A DNA stretch of 64,000 nucleotides from CBDANW01 sp965197825 (GTDB lineage Bacteria; Acidobacteriota; Vicinamibacteria; Marinacidobacterales; DATDRI01). The stretch covers positions 1,240,001-1,304,000 of the forward strand of contig CBDANW010000002.1 of assembly GCA_965197825.1 (NCBI GenBank), given 5' to 3'. Positions 8,024-17,252 of the stretch are shown here, piece after piece (within the stretch, counting starts at the first letter, position 1; each line of letters starts with the position of its first letter). A program made the translations under genes and the position numbers. The notes beneath the pieces were generated by a model. It worked only from the letters and a program-made list of their open reading frames with translations, had not been told where the DNA came from and ran no database searches.

Positions 8024-8190
8024 GCAGGCTGAAGAAAAACGAGTCAGCCTGCGCGAGCGGAGCGAGCCCGGCGCGAATGCGCCGACGAAGGCGCAGGCCG
8101 TGGGGGTGTCCGCCTTCGTTCGTACACGGACCCAAGAGAACTTCGGCGGACCAGCCGAAGCTTCCAGCGAAGGCTGGGGGCCCCGCGGCA
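8024..8190. repeat. Cluster of hairpins between gspF and gspE
   Basis: Several perfect inverted repeats follow each other. GCAGGCTGA at 8024-8032 pairs with 8044-8052, ACGAAGGCG at 8085-8093 with 8111-8119, CTTCGGC at 8141-8147 with 8154-8160, and CCAGC with GCTGG near 8165-8178. No U-tract follows, so these are not classical terminators. Words such as CGAAGGCG recur at 3310-3387 and 46228-46320, suggesting a dispersed repeat. In an operon leader they could also act by stabilising or attenuating the mRNA. Confidence 0.6.
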
Positions 8191-8206
8191 CTAAGGAATT
8201 CTAAAG

Positions 8207-9880
8207 ATGGTAGGAGAGCCCGAGAAAGACAAATACACTTCCCTATCCGAGGCGGGAGGCATCGAGACACCGGAGGAAGCTCATGCCGCCGAGGTCCAAA
8301 GCGCCCAAGAGCTCGCCGCGCGCTGCCGCTTGCAGTACGTCGATCTCGAGCACTTCCAGCCCGATCACGATCTCTTTCGCAGTGTCCCGGTGGATCTCAT
8401 GTTCCGCTATAACTTTCTTCCCTACCGAAGGGAAGACGACAATCTGGTGGTGGTCACGTCGGATCCCACCAACGTCCCGGTGCTCGACGAGTTGGCTCTT
8501 CTCTTGAAGACGCCCATCCGCGCCTCGGTGGGAACCGAATCCGCAATCCAGGAGCTCCTGAAGAGGAGCCAGGGCGCCCAGCGTGTCCTGGAAGAGGCAT
8601 CGGAAAGCTTCGCCATGCAGATCATCCGGGACGACGACGAAGAAGGCGAGGAAACGCTTTCCATCGATCGCCTGACGGACACCTCCAGCCCGATCATCCG
8701 CCTGGTCGACTCCACCATCTACAACGCCCTCACCAAGCGTGCTTCGGACATCCACATCGAGACCCGCGATGAAGAGGTCGTCATCAAATACCGCATCGAC
8801 GGCGTGCTGCAGCGCGCCATGAAGCCTCTCGCCAAAGCCCAGCACTCCGAGATCATCAGCCGCATCAAGGTCATGGCCGAACTGGACGTCGCGGAAAAGC
8901 GCGTGCCCCAGGACGGACGGTTCCGGCTGAAGGTCAAGGGCCGCAGCATCGACTTCCGGGTTTCGATCATGCCCAGCATCCACGGAGAGGACGCGGTGAT
9001 CCGTATCCTGGACAAGGAATCCATCAACGAACAGTTTGCGGAGCTGCGGTTGGATATCCTGGGCTTCTCGGACAACGAAGTGAAGCGCATCCGGCGTTTT
9101 ATCCTGGAGCCCTACGGCATGGTTCTGGTGACCGGCCCCACTGGCAGCGGCAAGACGACCACGCTCTACGCGGCGCTGTCCGAGATCTACAACGAAGAGG
9201 ACAAGATCGTGACCATCGAGGATCCGGTCGAGTACCAGCTCAAAGGGATCACGCAGATCCCGATCAACGAGAAGAAGGGGCTCACCTTCGCGCGCGGTCT
9301 CCGCTCCATCCTCCGTCATGACCCCGATAAGGTTATGGTGGGAGAAATCCGAGATCCGGAAACGGCGCAGATAGCCATCCAGTCCGCATTGACGGGACAT
9401 CTGGTCTTCACCACGGTCCACGCCAATAACGTCATCGATGTCATCGGACGCTTTCTGAACATGGGGGTCGAGCCGTACAATTTCGTCTCCGCCCTCAACT
9501 GCATTCTGGCTCAGCGGCTGACGCGCACGATTTGCCCCTCTTGCAAGAAGCCGAAGCGAGCGTCCCGGGACCTGTTGGAAGAGTCGGGATTGGACCCCGA
9601 CCGATACCAGGATCACGAGTTTTTCGAGGGCGAGGGCTGCCTGCAGTGTAACGGCACCGGCTACAAGGGTCGGCAGGCCATTTGCGAGCTCCTGGATCTC
9701 TCGGACAACATCCGAGAGATGCTCATCGAGCGGCGGCCGGGGACGGACATCAAACGCGCGGCGAGAGAAGAAGGCATGATTTTCCTGCGCGATTCGGCAG
9801 TGGAAAAAGCGTTCGCGGGCTCGACCACGCTCGAAGAGATCAACAAGGTCACTTTCGTCGAAGCCACACGGAATGAGTAG
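8207..9880 (+). CDS. gspE: Type II secretion / type IV pilus assembly ATPase (GspE/PilB)
   Basis: A hexameric cytoplasmic ATPase that powers pseudopilin extrusion. An N-terminal GspE-N domain (residues about 30-130) is followed by the ATPase core. Walker A GPTGSGKTTT lies near residue 309, with Asp boxes and a Walker B/His-box region (VMVGEIRDPE near 376, then LVFTTVHANN). A four-cysteine zinc module has CPSCKK near 443 and CLQCNGTG near 478. The length of 557 residues is normal. It overlaps the next gene by 8 bp. It follows gspF after a structured gap of about 196 bp. Confidence 0.93.
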   Translation: MVGEPEKDKYTSLSEAGGIETPEEAHAAEVQSAQELAARCRLQYVDLEHFQPDHDLFRSVPVDLMFRYNFLPYRREDDNLVVVTSDPTNVPVLDELALLLKTPIRASVGTESAIQELLKRSQGAQRVLEEASESFAMQIIRDDDEEGEETLSIDRLTDTSSPIIRLVDSTIYNALTKRASDIHIETRDEEVVIKYRIDGVLQRAMKPLAKAQHSEIISRIKVMAELDVAEKRVPQDGRFRLKVKGRSIDFRVSIMPSIHGEDAVIRILDKESINEQFAELRLDILGFSDNEVKRIRRFILEPYGMVLVTGPTGSGKTTTLYAALSEIYNEEDKIVTIEDPVEYQLKGITQIPINEKKGLTFARGLRSILRHDPDKVMVGEIRDPETAQIAIQSALTGHLVFTTVHANNVIDVIGRFLNMGVEPYNFVSALNCILAQRLTRTICPSCKKPKRASRDLLEESGLDPDRYQDHEFFEGEGCLQCNGTGYKGRQAICELLDLSDNIREMLIERRPGTDIKRAAREEGMIFLRDSAVEKAFAGSTTLEEINKVTFVEATRNE

Positions 9881-10874
9881 GCTGAGTCAAGTCAAGCACT
9901 GGCTCCTGGATCCGGAGCCGCCCGGAGTGGGAGTGGAGTTTCGCCCCGGCGAGATCGTGATCGCCCGCTTCGACGAGGGCGGGCGCGGGGAGATGGACCT
10001 TTGCTTGCGAGCACCGATCCCTCCCGGCGTCGTCGATTTTTCCATGCTCCGCCCGAACCTCATCGAACCGGAAGCACTCGCCGCTTTCATCCAAAAGCTC
10101 TTCGACGAAGCGGGCGTCAAGGGTGGCCGTATTGGCCTTACCCTGCCTGATGTGTTGGCGCGGATCTCCGTGGTGGAGCTTCCCGGCGCGCCGCGCTCGA
10201 GCGCGGAAGCAAAAGAGTTGTTGCGCTTCCGCGTGAAGAAATCACTTCCTTTCGATGCCGACGAAGCGCGGCTCAGCTACCAAGCCGTGCCCGGCTCACC
10301 CAGTTTCCTGACCGGCATCATGCACGAGGAGGTCCCCGCACAATACGAGAGGCTCTTCGCGGATCTCGGCTTTCACGTGGGAGTCATCGAGACCTCTTCC
10401 CTCAGCCTGCTCAAGCTCTGGGAGCCGGTCGTCGCGGAATCGCTCTCGCCGGAGCAGGACTACTTCTTCCTCAATCTCGAAGAAACCTATTTCACCGTCA
10501 GCCTGGTCCGAAGCCGCTCCCGGCTGGTGCTGGTGCGGACGGTGGGTCACCGCTCGCCCCTGCTCGACACAGAAGCCCTGGACCTCCGGGAGCGACCCAG
10601 CTACGAAGCGGAAGACCTCCTGAGAGAGCTTCTCCCAACCTTCATCTACTACCAGGAAAAATTGGGGGGCAGCTCGCTGGCTCGCGTCTACTACCGCTCG
10701 CTGCGTCCCGATCTGGGAGAGCTCGCCGGCGTCTTGGAAGAGCAATTCGACGTAGCCGCCGAACCTTTCGATCTTTCCCGTGCGGTGAAAGTCGGATCGC
10801 ACCTCACAGTGGACGAGCCCATGGCCACGCTCGCGGGCGCCGCGTCCGGCGTCGCCCGGGGGAAGGCGGCATAG
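9873..10874 (+). CDS. pilM: PilM-like actin-fold pilus assembly protein
   Basis: In type IV pili, PilM is a cytoplasmic actin/FtsA-fold protein that binds the N-terminal tail of PilN and links the ATPase to the inner-membrane PilN/PilO layer. The sequence has the family's beginning (GVGVEFRPGEIVIARF), the acidic IGLTLPDVLARISVVELPG segment near residue 95 and the RFRVKKSLPFD segment near 118-128. The gene overlaps gspE and ends 1 bp before pilN, so translational coupling is likely. Divergence from canonical PilM is substantial; the call rests on sequence style plus the M-N-O gene order. Confidence 0.78.
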   Translation: MSRLSQVKHWLLDPEPPGVGVEFRPGEIVIARFDEGGRGEMDLCLRAPIPPGVVDFSMLRPNLIEPEALAAFIQKLFDEAGVKGGRIGLTLPDVLARISVVELPGAPRSSAEAKELLRFRVKKSLPFDADEARLSYQAVPGSPSFLTGIMHEEVPAQYERLFADLGFHVGVIETSSLSLLKLWEPVVAESLSPEQDYFFLNLEETYFTVSLVRSRSRLVLVRTVGHRSPLLDTEALDLRERPSYEAEDLLRELLPTFIYYQEKLGGSSLARVYYRSLRPDLGELAGVLEEQFDVAAEPFDLSRAVKVGSHLTVDEPMATLAGAASGVARGKAA

Positions 10875-10875
10875 A

Positions 10876-11550
10876 ATGGAAGCGCCTCTCAACTTCGCGA
10901 AGGCTCCCTTCCGGAACGGACGACTTCCCCGCTTCTTCTTTGCCGTCGTGGCCGGTGCGCTGGCGGTAGCGACCCTTGGGCATGTCATCGTCCTCACTCG
11001 GTACTTGTTGCGAGAAGCTGAGGAGCTCGACGTCACGGTTCAAGGGATGGAGGAACGCCTCTCGGGACTCGTTGCCGATATTGACTGCACGCGCACCGCG
11101 CTCGATGTGCAACGGAACGACTTGATGAGCCAACGTGTCTCTTTCTTGGCCGATATCTACCGGCAAAAGGGATTCTCCTGGACCGGGTTCTTCAACCAGC
11201 TAGAGTCGGTCATCCCGCCGAACGTCCGCATCACATCCATCTCCCCGAGCGCGGCTCGGGGAGAGATCGAGGTGAGGTTGACGACGGTAGGGCGCTCGCT
11301 CGAGGACCTTCTGATGCTGGTACGCAGCCTGGAGGAAAGCCGCTTCTTCGGAACCGTGATGCCCCTCAACGAAGCGCACCAAGAAGAGGAGGGGACGGTC
11401 TCCTCTATTGTTACCCTGCGCTATCTTGCCGAGGAAAACGAGGAATCGACGGACGCGGACAACGAGGGCGCACGCTCCGACGAAGAGCCCCCTGCTGAGC
11501 CTGCTGAAGATGCTGAGGATGAGGACGTGACTGGGAACAACGATGGCTGA
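10876..11550 (+). CDS. pilN: PilN-like inner-membrane assembly protein
   Basis: A bitopic protein with a short cytoplasmic start (MEAPLNFAKAPFRN, the usual N-x-A-x-x-P-F-R type tail that docks to PilM), one membrane helix at about residues 18-40, a coiled-coil stretch (about 45-85) and a ferredoxin-like periplasmic domain containing the VIPPNVRITSISPS segment. The C-terminal 40 residues are strongly acidic (Glu/Asp/Ala). Its position between pilM and the PilO-like gene supports the assignment. It overlaps the next gene by 8 bp. Confidence 0.75.
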   Translation: MEAPLNFAKAPFRNGRLPRFFFAVVAGALAVATLGHVIVLTRYLLREAEELDVTVQGMEERLSGLVADIDCTRTALDVQRNDLMSQRVSFLADIYRQKGFSWTGFFNQLESVIPPNVRITSISPSAARGEIEVRLTTVGRSLEDLLMLVRSLEESRFFGTVMPLNEAHQEEEGTVSSIVTLRYLAEENEESTDADNEGARSDEEPPAEPAEDAEDEDVTGNNDG

Positions 11551-12175
11551 GACCCGCCCGGATCCTCGACCCTTCTGGCGAAAGCCCCGATTCTACCGGT
11601 CCGCCCTGGGACTGGCTCTGGCCAACATCGTTATCTATGGCGCCGTGACCTACCGACTGGCTACCAAGCAGGAACGGCTGTCCCAACAGCAAGCGTCGCT
11701 CTCCGAGGAGATCGCTTCCCGACAAGAGGAGCTCTCCGCACTTCGGGAGGAGCAAGAGCGGATCGAGGGAAACGACGCCGTAGCCGAGACGTTCTGGGCA
11801 GAGGTCGTCGAGCCCCTCACGCCCGGCCTCACCGACGCGCTCGCCGAGATCGATCGGCTTGCCCGGCAATCGAACGTGAAACGAGGCCGGACGTCTTATT
11901 CACAGGAAGTACTCGACGTGGACTTACGGGAGATGAAGGTCAGCATGCCTCTCCAGGGCACCTACTTCGACCTGGTTCGCTTCATCAACGTCCTGGAACG
12001 ATCGGACCGCTTCTTCCTGGTGCGCGAGATCGCGCTGCGGGACGCCGCCGAAGGCCAGCTCAATCTACGATGTGACGTCAGCTTCTTCGTGAAGCCGGTC
12101 GAGACCCCGGCGGTCGCGGAAAACACAGGGAACGCGCGCCGGGCATCGAATCGCCGAGCGTCTAATCCCCGATAA
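11543..12175 (+). CDS. pilO: PilO-like inner-membrane assembly protein
   Basis: A 210-residue bitopic protein with a membrane helix at about residues 20-38 and a long coiled coil (about 45-80). Its periplasmic domain ends with a YFDLVRFINVLERSDRFFLV-type strand-helix typical of PilO/GspM. With PilN it should form the periplasmic alignment layer between platform and secretin. The start overlaps pilN. The C-terminal tail is short and basic. Confidence 0.72.
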   Translation: MAETRPDPRPFWRKPRFYRSALGLALANIVIYGAVTYRLATKQERLSQQQASLSEEIASRQEELSALREEQERIEGNDAVAETFWAEVVEPLTPGLTDALAEIDRLARQSNVKRGRTSYSQEVLDVDLREMKVSMPLQGTYFDLVRFINVLERSDRFFLVREIALRDAAEGQLNLRCDVSFFVKPVETPAVAENTGNARRASNRRASNPR

Positions 12176-12187
12176 TCCCGATAATCA

Positions 12188-12652
12188 ATGAAACGACCGA
12201 GCGGTTTCACGTACATCGAGCTGGTTATCGCCACGTTCATCCTGGCGATCCTGGCGGCCGCGGTGGTGCCGGTCGCGGAGGTCACCGCCAAGCGGGCCAA
12301 GGAGGTCGAGCTCCGGCGCAATTTGCGGATCCTTCGCGACGCGATCGACAACTACAAACAGTCGGTCGACCTCGGCCTCATCGGAGGAAGCGACGTCCAG
12401 CTCGGAAGCGAAGGCTATCCCCCGGAACTGGAGACTCTCGTCGAAGGAGTCAACCAGGTGGGTGCGCTGGACAAGAAGCTGAAGTTCTTGAGGCGAGTCC
12501 CCATCGATCCCATGACGCACTCCACCGAATGGGGGCTTCGGTCGTACCAGGACGAGCCGGACTCCAGATTCTGGGGCGGTCAAAACATCTATGACATCTT
12601 CACGACGAGCAACGAAACGGCGCTCGATGAAACGAGATACCGTGACTGGTAG
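12188..12652 (+). CDS. Pseudopilin (GspG-like)
   Basis: A type IV prepilin-like signal: short basic leader MKRPSG, cleavage before FTYIEL, with the conserved Glu at +5, then a hydrophobic helix (ATFILAILAAAVVPVAE). The globular part contains the GspG-type YPPELETLVEGVN and PIDPMTHSTEWGLRSYQDEPD motifs, the latter resembling the region that binds calcium in major pseudopilins. It is probably processed by a prepilin peptidase not present in the window. The next pseudopilin gene starts within its last codons. Confidence 0.85.
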   Translation: MKRPSGFTYIELVIATFILAILAAAVVPVAEVTAKRAKEVELRRNLRILRDAIDNYKQSVDLGLIGGSDVQLGSEGYPPELETLVEGVNQVGALDKKLKFLRRVPIDPMTHSTEWGLRSYQDEPDSRFWGGQNIYDIFTTSNETALDETRYRDW

Positions 12653-13040
12653 GTGTCAGGTTTTCAGGGGGTTCACGTTCATCGAGCTGGTCATGGTGAT
12701 TACCATCTTGGGCACGCTGGTGGCGATTGCGATACCGGTCTACCGGGCGCAGATTCAGGCCAGCAAGGAATCGGTTCTGGAGTACAACCTAGCCATACTT
12801 CGGGAGCGCATCGACCAGTACAAAGCGGACCGGGACGAGTATCCACCTTCCCTCGCCGCGCTCGTCGAAGCCCGCTACCTGAGAGAAGTTCCCGTCGATC
12901 CGATGACCGAGAGGGCCGAGTGGGAAGAGGTTTTCGCCGAATTCGACCCGGAAAGACCGGAACAAGAGCCCGGTGTCTACGACGTGCACAGCTTTTCGGC
13001 CGGTGTGAGCTCGAATGGGAACTCGTATAGTGAGTGGTAG
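12627..13040 (+). CDS. Pseudopilin (GspG-like), second copy
   Basis: The ATG at 12627 overlaps the end of the preceding gene by 26 bp. It encodes a basic leader, cleavage site FRG/FTFIEL with Glu at +5, and a hydrophobic helix. The body has the same plan as its neighbour (YPPSLAALVEARYLREVPVDPMTERAEW), so the pair probably arose by tandem duplication followed by divergence. One copy may form the shaft and the other may initiate it. An upstream ATG in the same frame (12591) would give a much longer leader and is less likely. Confidence 0.82.
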   Translation: MKRDTVTGRCQVFRGFTFIELVMVITILGTLVAIAIPVYRAQIQASKESVLEYNLAILRERIDQYKADRDEYPPSLAALVEARYLREVPVDPMTERAEWEEVFAEFDPERPEQEPGVYDVHSFSAGVSSNGNSYSEW

Positions 13041-13601
13041 ATGAGACCTCGGAGCATGACAAGCCTCGCCGCCCCCGCCGCGATGCTCCTCGCCGCCACC
13101 TTCGTCTGGATAGCATGCGACCAGGGGCAGGATACCGCCGCAACTCGGTCCTCTTCCTCCCGAGCGGGGGCGCGCCGCTCCCGAGCTGCCGAGGGTTCCG
13201 TCCAAGAGTCCGTGGACCTCGCCAGCCTTCTGAGCGAGATTCCCGAGTACCGCGGAAGTGGAAGGAACTTGTTCGACTTTGGAAGGCTTCCGGTCGTGGC
13301 GACGACGACGCGCGAGACCCCGCCACCGCCACCACTCCCGCCGACCACGAGGAGGCCGCCCGCGCCGACCACGAGCGCGCCGCGGGTGGACCTGAAGCTT
13401 GCCGGCTACGTCGAAACGAAAACCGCGGGGGGCGACATGAAGAAATATGCGGTCTTCCTCGACGGAACCGAGATACTAACGGGAGCCGAAGGAGATTTGG
13501 TGGCCAATCGCTATAAAATTGTCCAGATCGGGCTCGAGTCCGTGACCGTGGGGGTGCCGGGCTCCAACGACACGCAGCGCATCCCCCTAAGATCTAATTG
13601 A
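13041..13601 (+). CDS. PilP/GspC-like lipoprotein
   Basis: The N-terminal membrane segment ends in a Cys near residue 29 (VWIACDQ), a probable lipobox. A low-complexity Ser/Arg region and then a Thr/Pro-rich linker (residues about 90-115) follow. The C-terminal domain of about 70 residues (LKLAGYV...KKYAVFLDGTEIL...YKIVQIG.ESVTV) has the layout of the PilP / GspC homology-region domain that contacts the secretin. The gene abuts the preceding stop and is followed by the secretin, as expected for a PilP. Similarity is structural rather than strong, so the name is tentative. Confidence 0.65.
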   Translation: MRPRSMTSLAAPAAMLLAATFVWIACDQGQDTAATRSSSSRAGARRSRAAEGSVQESVDLASLLSEIPEYRGSGRNLFDFGRLPVVATTTRETPPPPPLPPTTRRPPAPTTSAPRVDLKLAGYVETKTAGGDMKKYAVFLDGTEILTGAEGDLVANRYKIVQIGLESVTVGVPGSNDTQRIPLRSN

Positions 13602-13626
13602 GGGCGAATTGAGGGCGCTACATAAG

Positions 13627-15975
13627 ATGACCAACAGGAGATGGCTCGCGGCGCTGATGGTAGCGGGACTTGCTGTCGGGGCCGTCGGAGCCCTGGGGGG
13701 CTGCAACGCCGCCAAGAGCGCCTTCAGCGACGGGCAGAACCAAGCGAAGCAGAGAAACTGGGACGCCGCCGTGGTGCACTACACGCGGGCCGCTCGTGAA
13801 GACCCGGACAACATCGAGTATCGCATGGCGCTCGAGCGGGCGCTCCGGGAGGCCTCGAAGTTCCACGTCCAAGAAGCGCGCAAGTTCCTGGCGAGCGAGG
13901 ATCTCGAGCAGGCGATCGAGGAGTTTACGCTCGCCAACCAGCTCGATCCGTCGAACCAATTTGCCCAGCAAGAGCTCGTCGACGCTCGACAGGCACTCGC
14001 CGCGCGACAGGACAGGAGACAAGAAGCCTCGCAGTTCGAACAACGTCGCGAGCAGGCGCGCCAGCTTCTCACGACGCAACCGGTGCTCGAGCCTTCCTCG
14101 GCGGCACCGATCAACCTGCGCTTCGCTCAGGATACCAGCCTTCAGAGAATCTTCGAGGTGCTCTCCACGCTTTCCGGCATCAACGTTCTCTTCGACGAGG
14201 CGTTTCGCGATCGTCGGGTGACCATCAACTTGGTCGACGTTTCCTTCCAGGAAGCGCTCGACAAGCTGGTCTTGATCAATCGCCTCTTCTACAAGGTCGT
14301 CGACCCCTCGACGATCATCATCATTCCGGACAACGCACAAAAACACCGGCAGTACGACGATTTGGTTCTCCGAACGTTCTACATCACCAACGCCGAGGTC
14401 AACACCGTCGCCAACATGCTCCGCACCATCGCTAGCATTCAGCGAGTGCAACCAAACCCGGAGCTTCGGTCGATCACCGTTCGCGCGACTCCGGATCAGG
14501 TGGCGGTGGCGCAGCGAATCGTCGAGCTCAACGACAAAGCGAAATCGGAGATCATCCTCAATACCGAGATCCTGGAGATCAACCGGAACAAGCTGCTGGA
14601 GTTCGGTCTCCGGGCTTCAGAGTACGAGCTCGGCATGACGTTCGCTCCGGCCGGCTCGACCGTGGAGGACGGAAGAACGAGCTTTCGACTCAACCGGCTG
14701 GCGTCCATCGACACCTCCGACTGGATCGTCACCTTTCCTTCGTCCCTCTTCTACCGGTTCTTCAAATCCAACAGCGAAGCGCGCCTCCTGGCCGCGCCGA
14801 AGCTCCGAGCCATGGAGGGCCAGCCGGCGCGACTGAACCTCGGGCAAGAAGTGCCCATTCCGGTCACCTCCTTCGTTTCTCAAATCGGAACCGGAGGCGT
14901 CCCGAATACGCCGGTGACCTCGTTCCAGTACCGGAACGTCGGCATCAACATCGAGATTACTCCCAGGGTGTTCGTGAACGGCGAGATCGAGTTGGAGCTG
15001 TCTCTCGAGACGAGCACGCAGCTCGACACGAGAGTCATTGCTGGGATCGAGCTGCCCGTTTTCGGCACCCGGCAGGTCAACAACGTCGTCCGCCTAAGGG
15101 ACGGTGAGACGAACATCATCGGCGGCCTCATCAGCCAGGAGGATCGCAATGCGATCTCGGGCTTGCCCGGCATCAGCGACACGCCGATCCTGAACAAGAT
15201 TTTCTCGATCAACCGACAGGAATCCGCTCAGGCGGACGTTATTTTCTCGGTGACGCCGCAAATCATCCGCGCGCCCCGCGTGACCGTCGAAGACCTGATG
15301 GCGCTGCCCATGGGAACGGAGCAATCGATCCGGGTGCCCGGGGCACGGCCCTCGCCGTTTCCACCGCCGCCAGCTGATGAAGACGAAGAGCCGGTTGTGC
15401 CTGATGAACTTGATGAACCCGATGAGCCCGTTGACGAAGACGAGGACGTCGCCGAGCCTGACGAAGACGTCGCTCCGCCGGACGAAGCAGAAGACGCCGA
15501 GCCCGCCCCGGCCGAGCCCGTCGAGGCCGAGCTCGAAGACGAAGCGTCGGCGGAGAGCACCCAGCTGGGCCCCATTACCGTGGTCTTTAGCCCACCCCGC
15601 GTCGACGTCGCCGCGGGAGACCGGATCGAGCTCGCCCTGATCGCCGGGGGAGCGGAGCGCCTCTCGTCGGGACAAATCAACATCACCTACGACCCGGCCG
15701 CGCTCGAGGTCGTCGACATACAGCCCGGTCCGTTTCTCACCATCGACGGCAAGCGGGTCTCCTTCGTGCCGTTCATCGACCAGGGCCGTATCCGTGTCGA
15801 TTTCTCCCGGGAGAACGATCCCGTCGGTCTTAGAGGCTCGGGCCACATCCTACGCATGGTCGTCGAGGCCACCGCTCCTGGTTCTCTGACCGTGAGTGCT
15901 GCGAGGGGCTTCCTCGATCCAGAGGGCGGCGCTATCCCCGCAAGCTTTGCGTCGGCGCGAATCGTTGTTGAATAG
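13627..15975 (+). CDS. Secretin lipoprotein with TPR and C-terminal cohesin domains
   Basis: The outer-membrane gate of the secretion/pilus system. ATG 13627 is preferred over the upstream TTG (13609) because it gives a standard lipoprotein signal ending LGGC. In order: lipobox; TPR-like helices (about residues 20-125, with the NWDAAVVHYTRAA pattern); an STN/N0 domain (about 155-235); a secretin N1-type domain (about 245-305); a secretin core (about 310-560, with VPIPVTS and the closing GLPGISDTPILNKIF region); a Pro/Asp/Glu-rich linker (about 580-645); and a cohesin-type beta-sandwich (about 650-780: GQINITYDPAALEVVDIQPG). The cohesin module at the end of a secretin is unusual and may bind partner proteins or the pseudopilus at the surface. 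Confidence 0.88.
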   Translation: MTNRRWLAALMVAGLAVGAVGALGGCNAAKSAFSDGQNQAKQRNWDAAVVHYTRAAREDPDNIEYRMALERALREASKFHVQEARKFLASEDLEQAIEEFTLANQLDPSNQFAQQELVDARQALAARQDRRQEASQFEQRREQARQLLTTQPVLEPSSAAPINLRFAQDTSLQRIFEVLSTLSGINVLFDEAFRDRRVTINLVDVSFQEALDKLVLINRLFYKVVDPSTIIIIPDNAQKHRQYDDLVLRTFYITNAEVNTVANMLRTIASIQRVQPNPELRSITVRATPDQVAVAQRIVELNDKAKSEIILNTEILEINRNKLLEFGLRASEYELGMTFAPAGSTVEDGRTSFRLNRLASIDTSDWIVTFPSSLFYRFFKSNSEARLLAAPKLRAMEGQPARLNLGQEVPIPVTSFVSQIGTGGVPNTPVTSFQYRNVGINIEITPRVFVNGEIELELSLETSTQLDTRVIAGIELPVFGTRQVNNVVRLRDGETNIIGGLISQEDRNAISGLPGISDTPILNKIFSINRQESAQADVIFSVTPQIIRAPRVTVEDLMALPMGTEQSIRVPGARPSPFPPPPADEDEEPVVPDELDEPDEPVDEDEDVAEPDEDVAPPDEAEDAEPAPAEPVEAELEDEASAESTQLGPITVVFSPPRVDVAAGDRIELALIAGGAERLSSGQINITYDPAALEVVDIQPGPFLTIDGKRVSFVPFIDQGRIRVDFSRENDPVGLRGSGHILRMVVEATAPGSLTVSAARGFLDPEGGAIPASFASARIVVE

Positions 15976-15993
15976 GGGTCGAATGAGGGTCGA

Positions 15994-17230
15994 ATGAGGG
16001 ACAAGGGACTCGCCATCTCGGCAGGCCTACTGCTGGTGTGTGTCGTGGCGCTTTTTTCTCTGAGCGACTACAAGCAAGTGCCACTGACTGCCACCACCGG
16101 CTCGGAGCTTTCCATCACCGCCAACCCCACCGCCATTCCGGCCATCGGCGGCGTCTCCACCATCACGGTCACCGGCTTCAAGAGCGCGGATGACGGAGGC
16201 GGCCCGCTTTCCAACGGTACACAGATCTTTTTCACCACCAACGTCGGCCAAATCGAACAACGCGTGGAGATGACGAATGGCGTGGCCCACGGCTTTCTCC
16301 GCGGCGACGGGAGGGCTAGCCTCGCCACGGTGGAAGCCCGCTCCGGAGCGGGGATCACCGCGACCCTCGCCAACCCGGTGCTCATCGGCAACGCCCAGGG
16401 CATCAACATCCTGGTCACCGCCACCCCCGCCACGGTGACGCCGCCCGACTTTACTTCCCAGATCGTGGCCACCGTCTTCGACAACGACAACAACCCTTTG
16501 AGTGGCGTGCCCTTGGTCTTCAGCACCACCGCCGGGGCGCTTGCGTCTCAGAGCTCCATCCTGCGGACGAATCAACTTGGCCAGGCCGCCGACCGTCTCA
16601 CGCTGGAGAACGAAACCTCCGCTACGGTGACAGCGACCTCTGGCACGGTGACGGCGAGTACCACCGTCACGCGGGGGACCATCAACGCCCCGATCGTCGC
16701 CTCCCTCTCGCCAACCATCGTGGACCGCGACACAACCGAAAGCGTGACAATCACCGGTCTGAACTTCCAGCCGGGTGCGGTGGTTTCCTTCGGAGAGGGT
16801 GTCGCCGTCGATGCCGTTAATTTTGTTAAATTCCACGACGCTGGTGGTGACCGTCACCATCGACTCATCGGCTACCACTGGAACTCGGACCGTCACCGTT
16901 ACCAACCCGGATGGACAGAGTGGCTCGCTGGTTGGCGTGTTCCGTGTTGGCAGAGTGCCAATAATCACTGGAGTCAATCCACCGACGGCAGGGACGGGCA
17001 CCAACATCCCCTTCCAGATTATTGGAGTCAATTTCGTGCCAGGGGCATTTGTGACGTTCAGCGGGACGGGGGTCACCGTGGTTACAGGCACTGTGGCGGT
17101 TGGAGCGGGCGGGAACACTATCGCCCTGGAAGTGAACATCACAAACACTGCGGTTGGGCAGCGGAGCGTAACTGTAACCAACCCGGATGGTGGAAGCGGC
17201 ACGCTAGCCAATGCTTTTGAGCCGAACTGA
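15994..17230 (+). pseudogene. Exported Ig-like / IPT-TIG protein with a frameshift
   Basis: An N-terminal signal/anchor (about residues 7-25), a Big_1-type Ig domain pair (about 35-225) and IPT/TIG domains. The first frame stays coding-like to about 16826 (SFGEGVAVDAVNFV), and the second frame continues the same TIG domain (NSTTLVVTVTIDSSATTGT) and one more TIG repeat to the TGA at 17228-17230. Removing one A from the AAA at 16828-16830 restores one frame of about 412 residues. Either a sequencing error in the short A-run or a true mutation explains this. The protein is probably surface-exposed and exported by, or attached to, the adjacent secretion system. Confidence 0.75.
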
Positions 17231-17252
17231 TGACGGAGTGGGGTTGCTCGCT

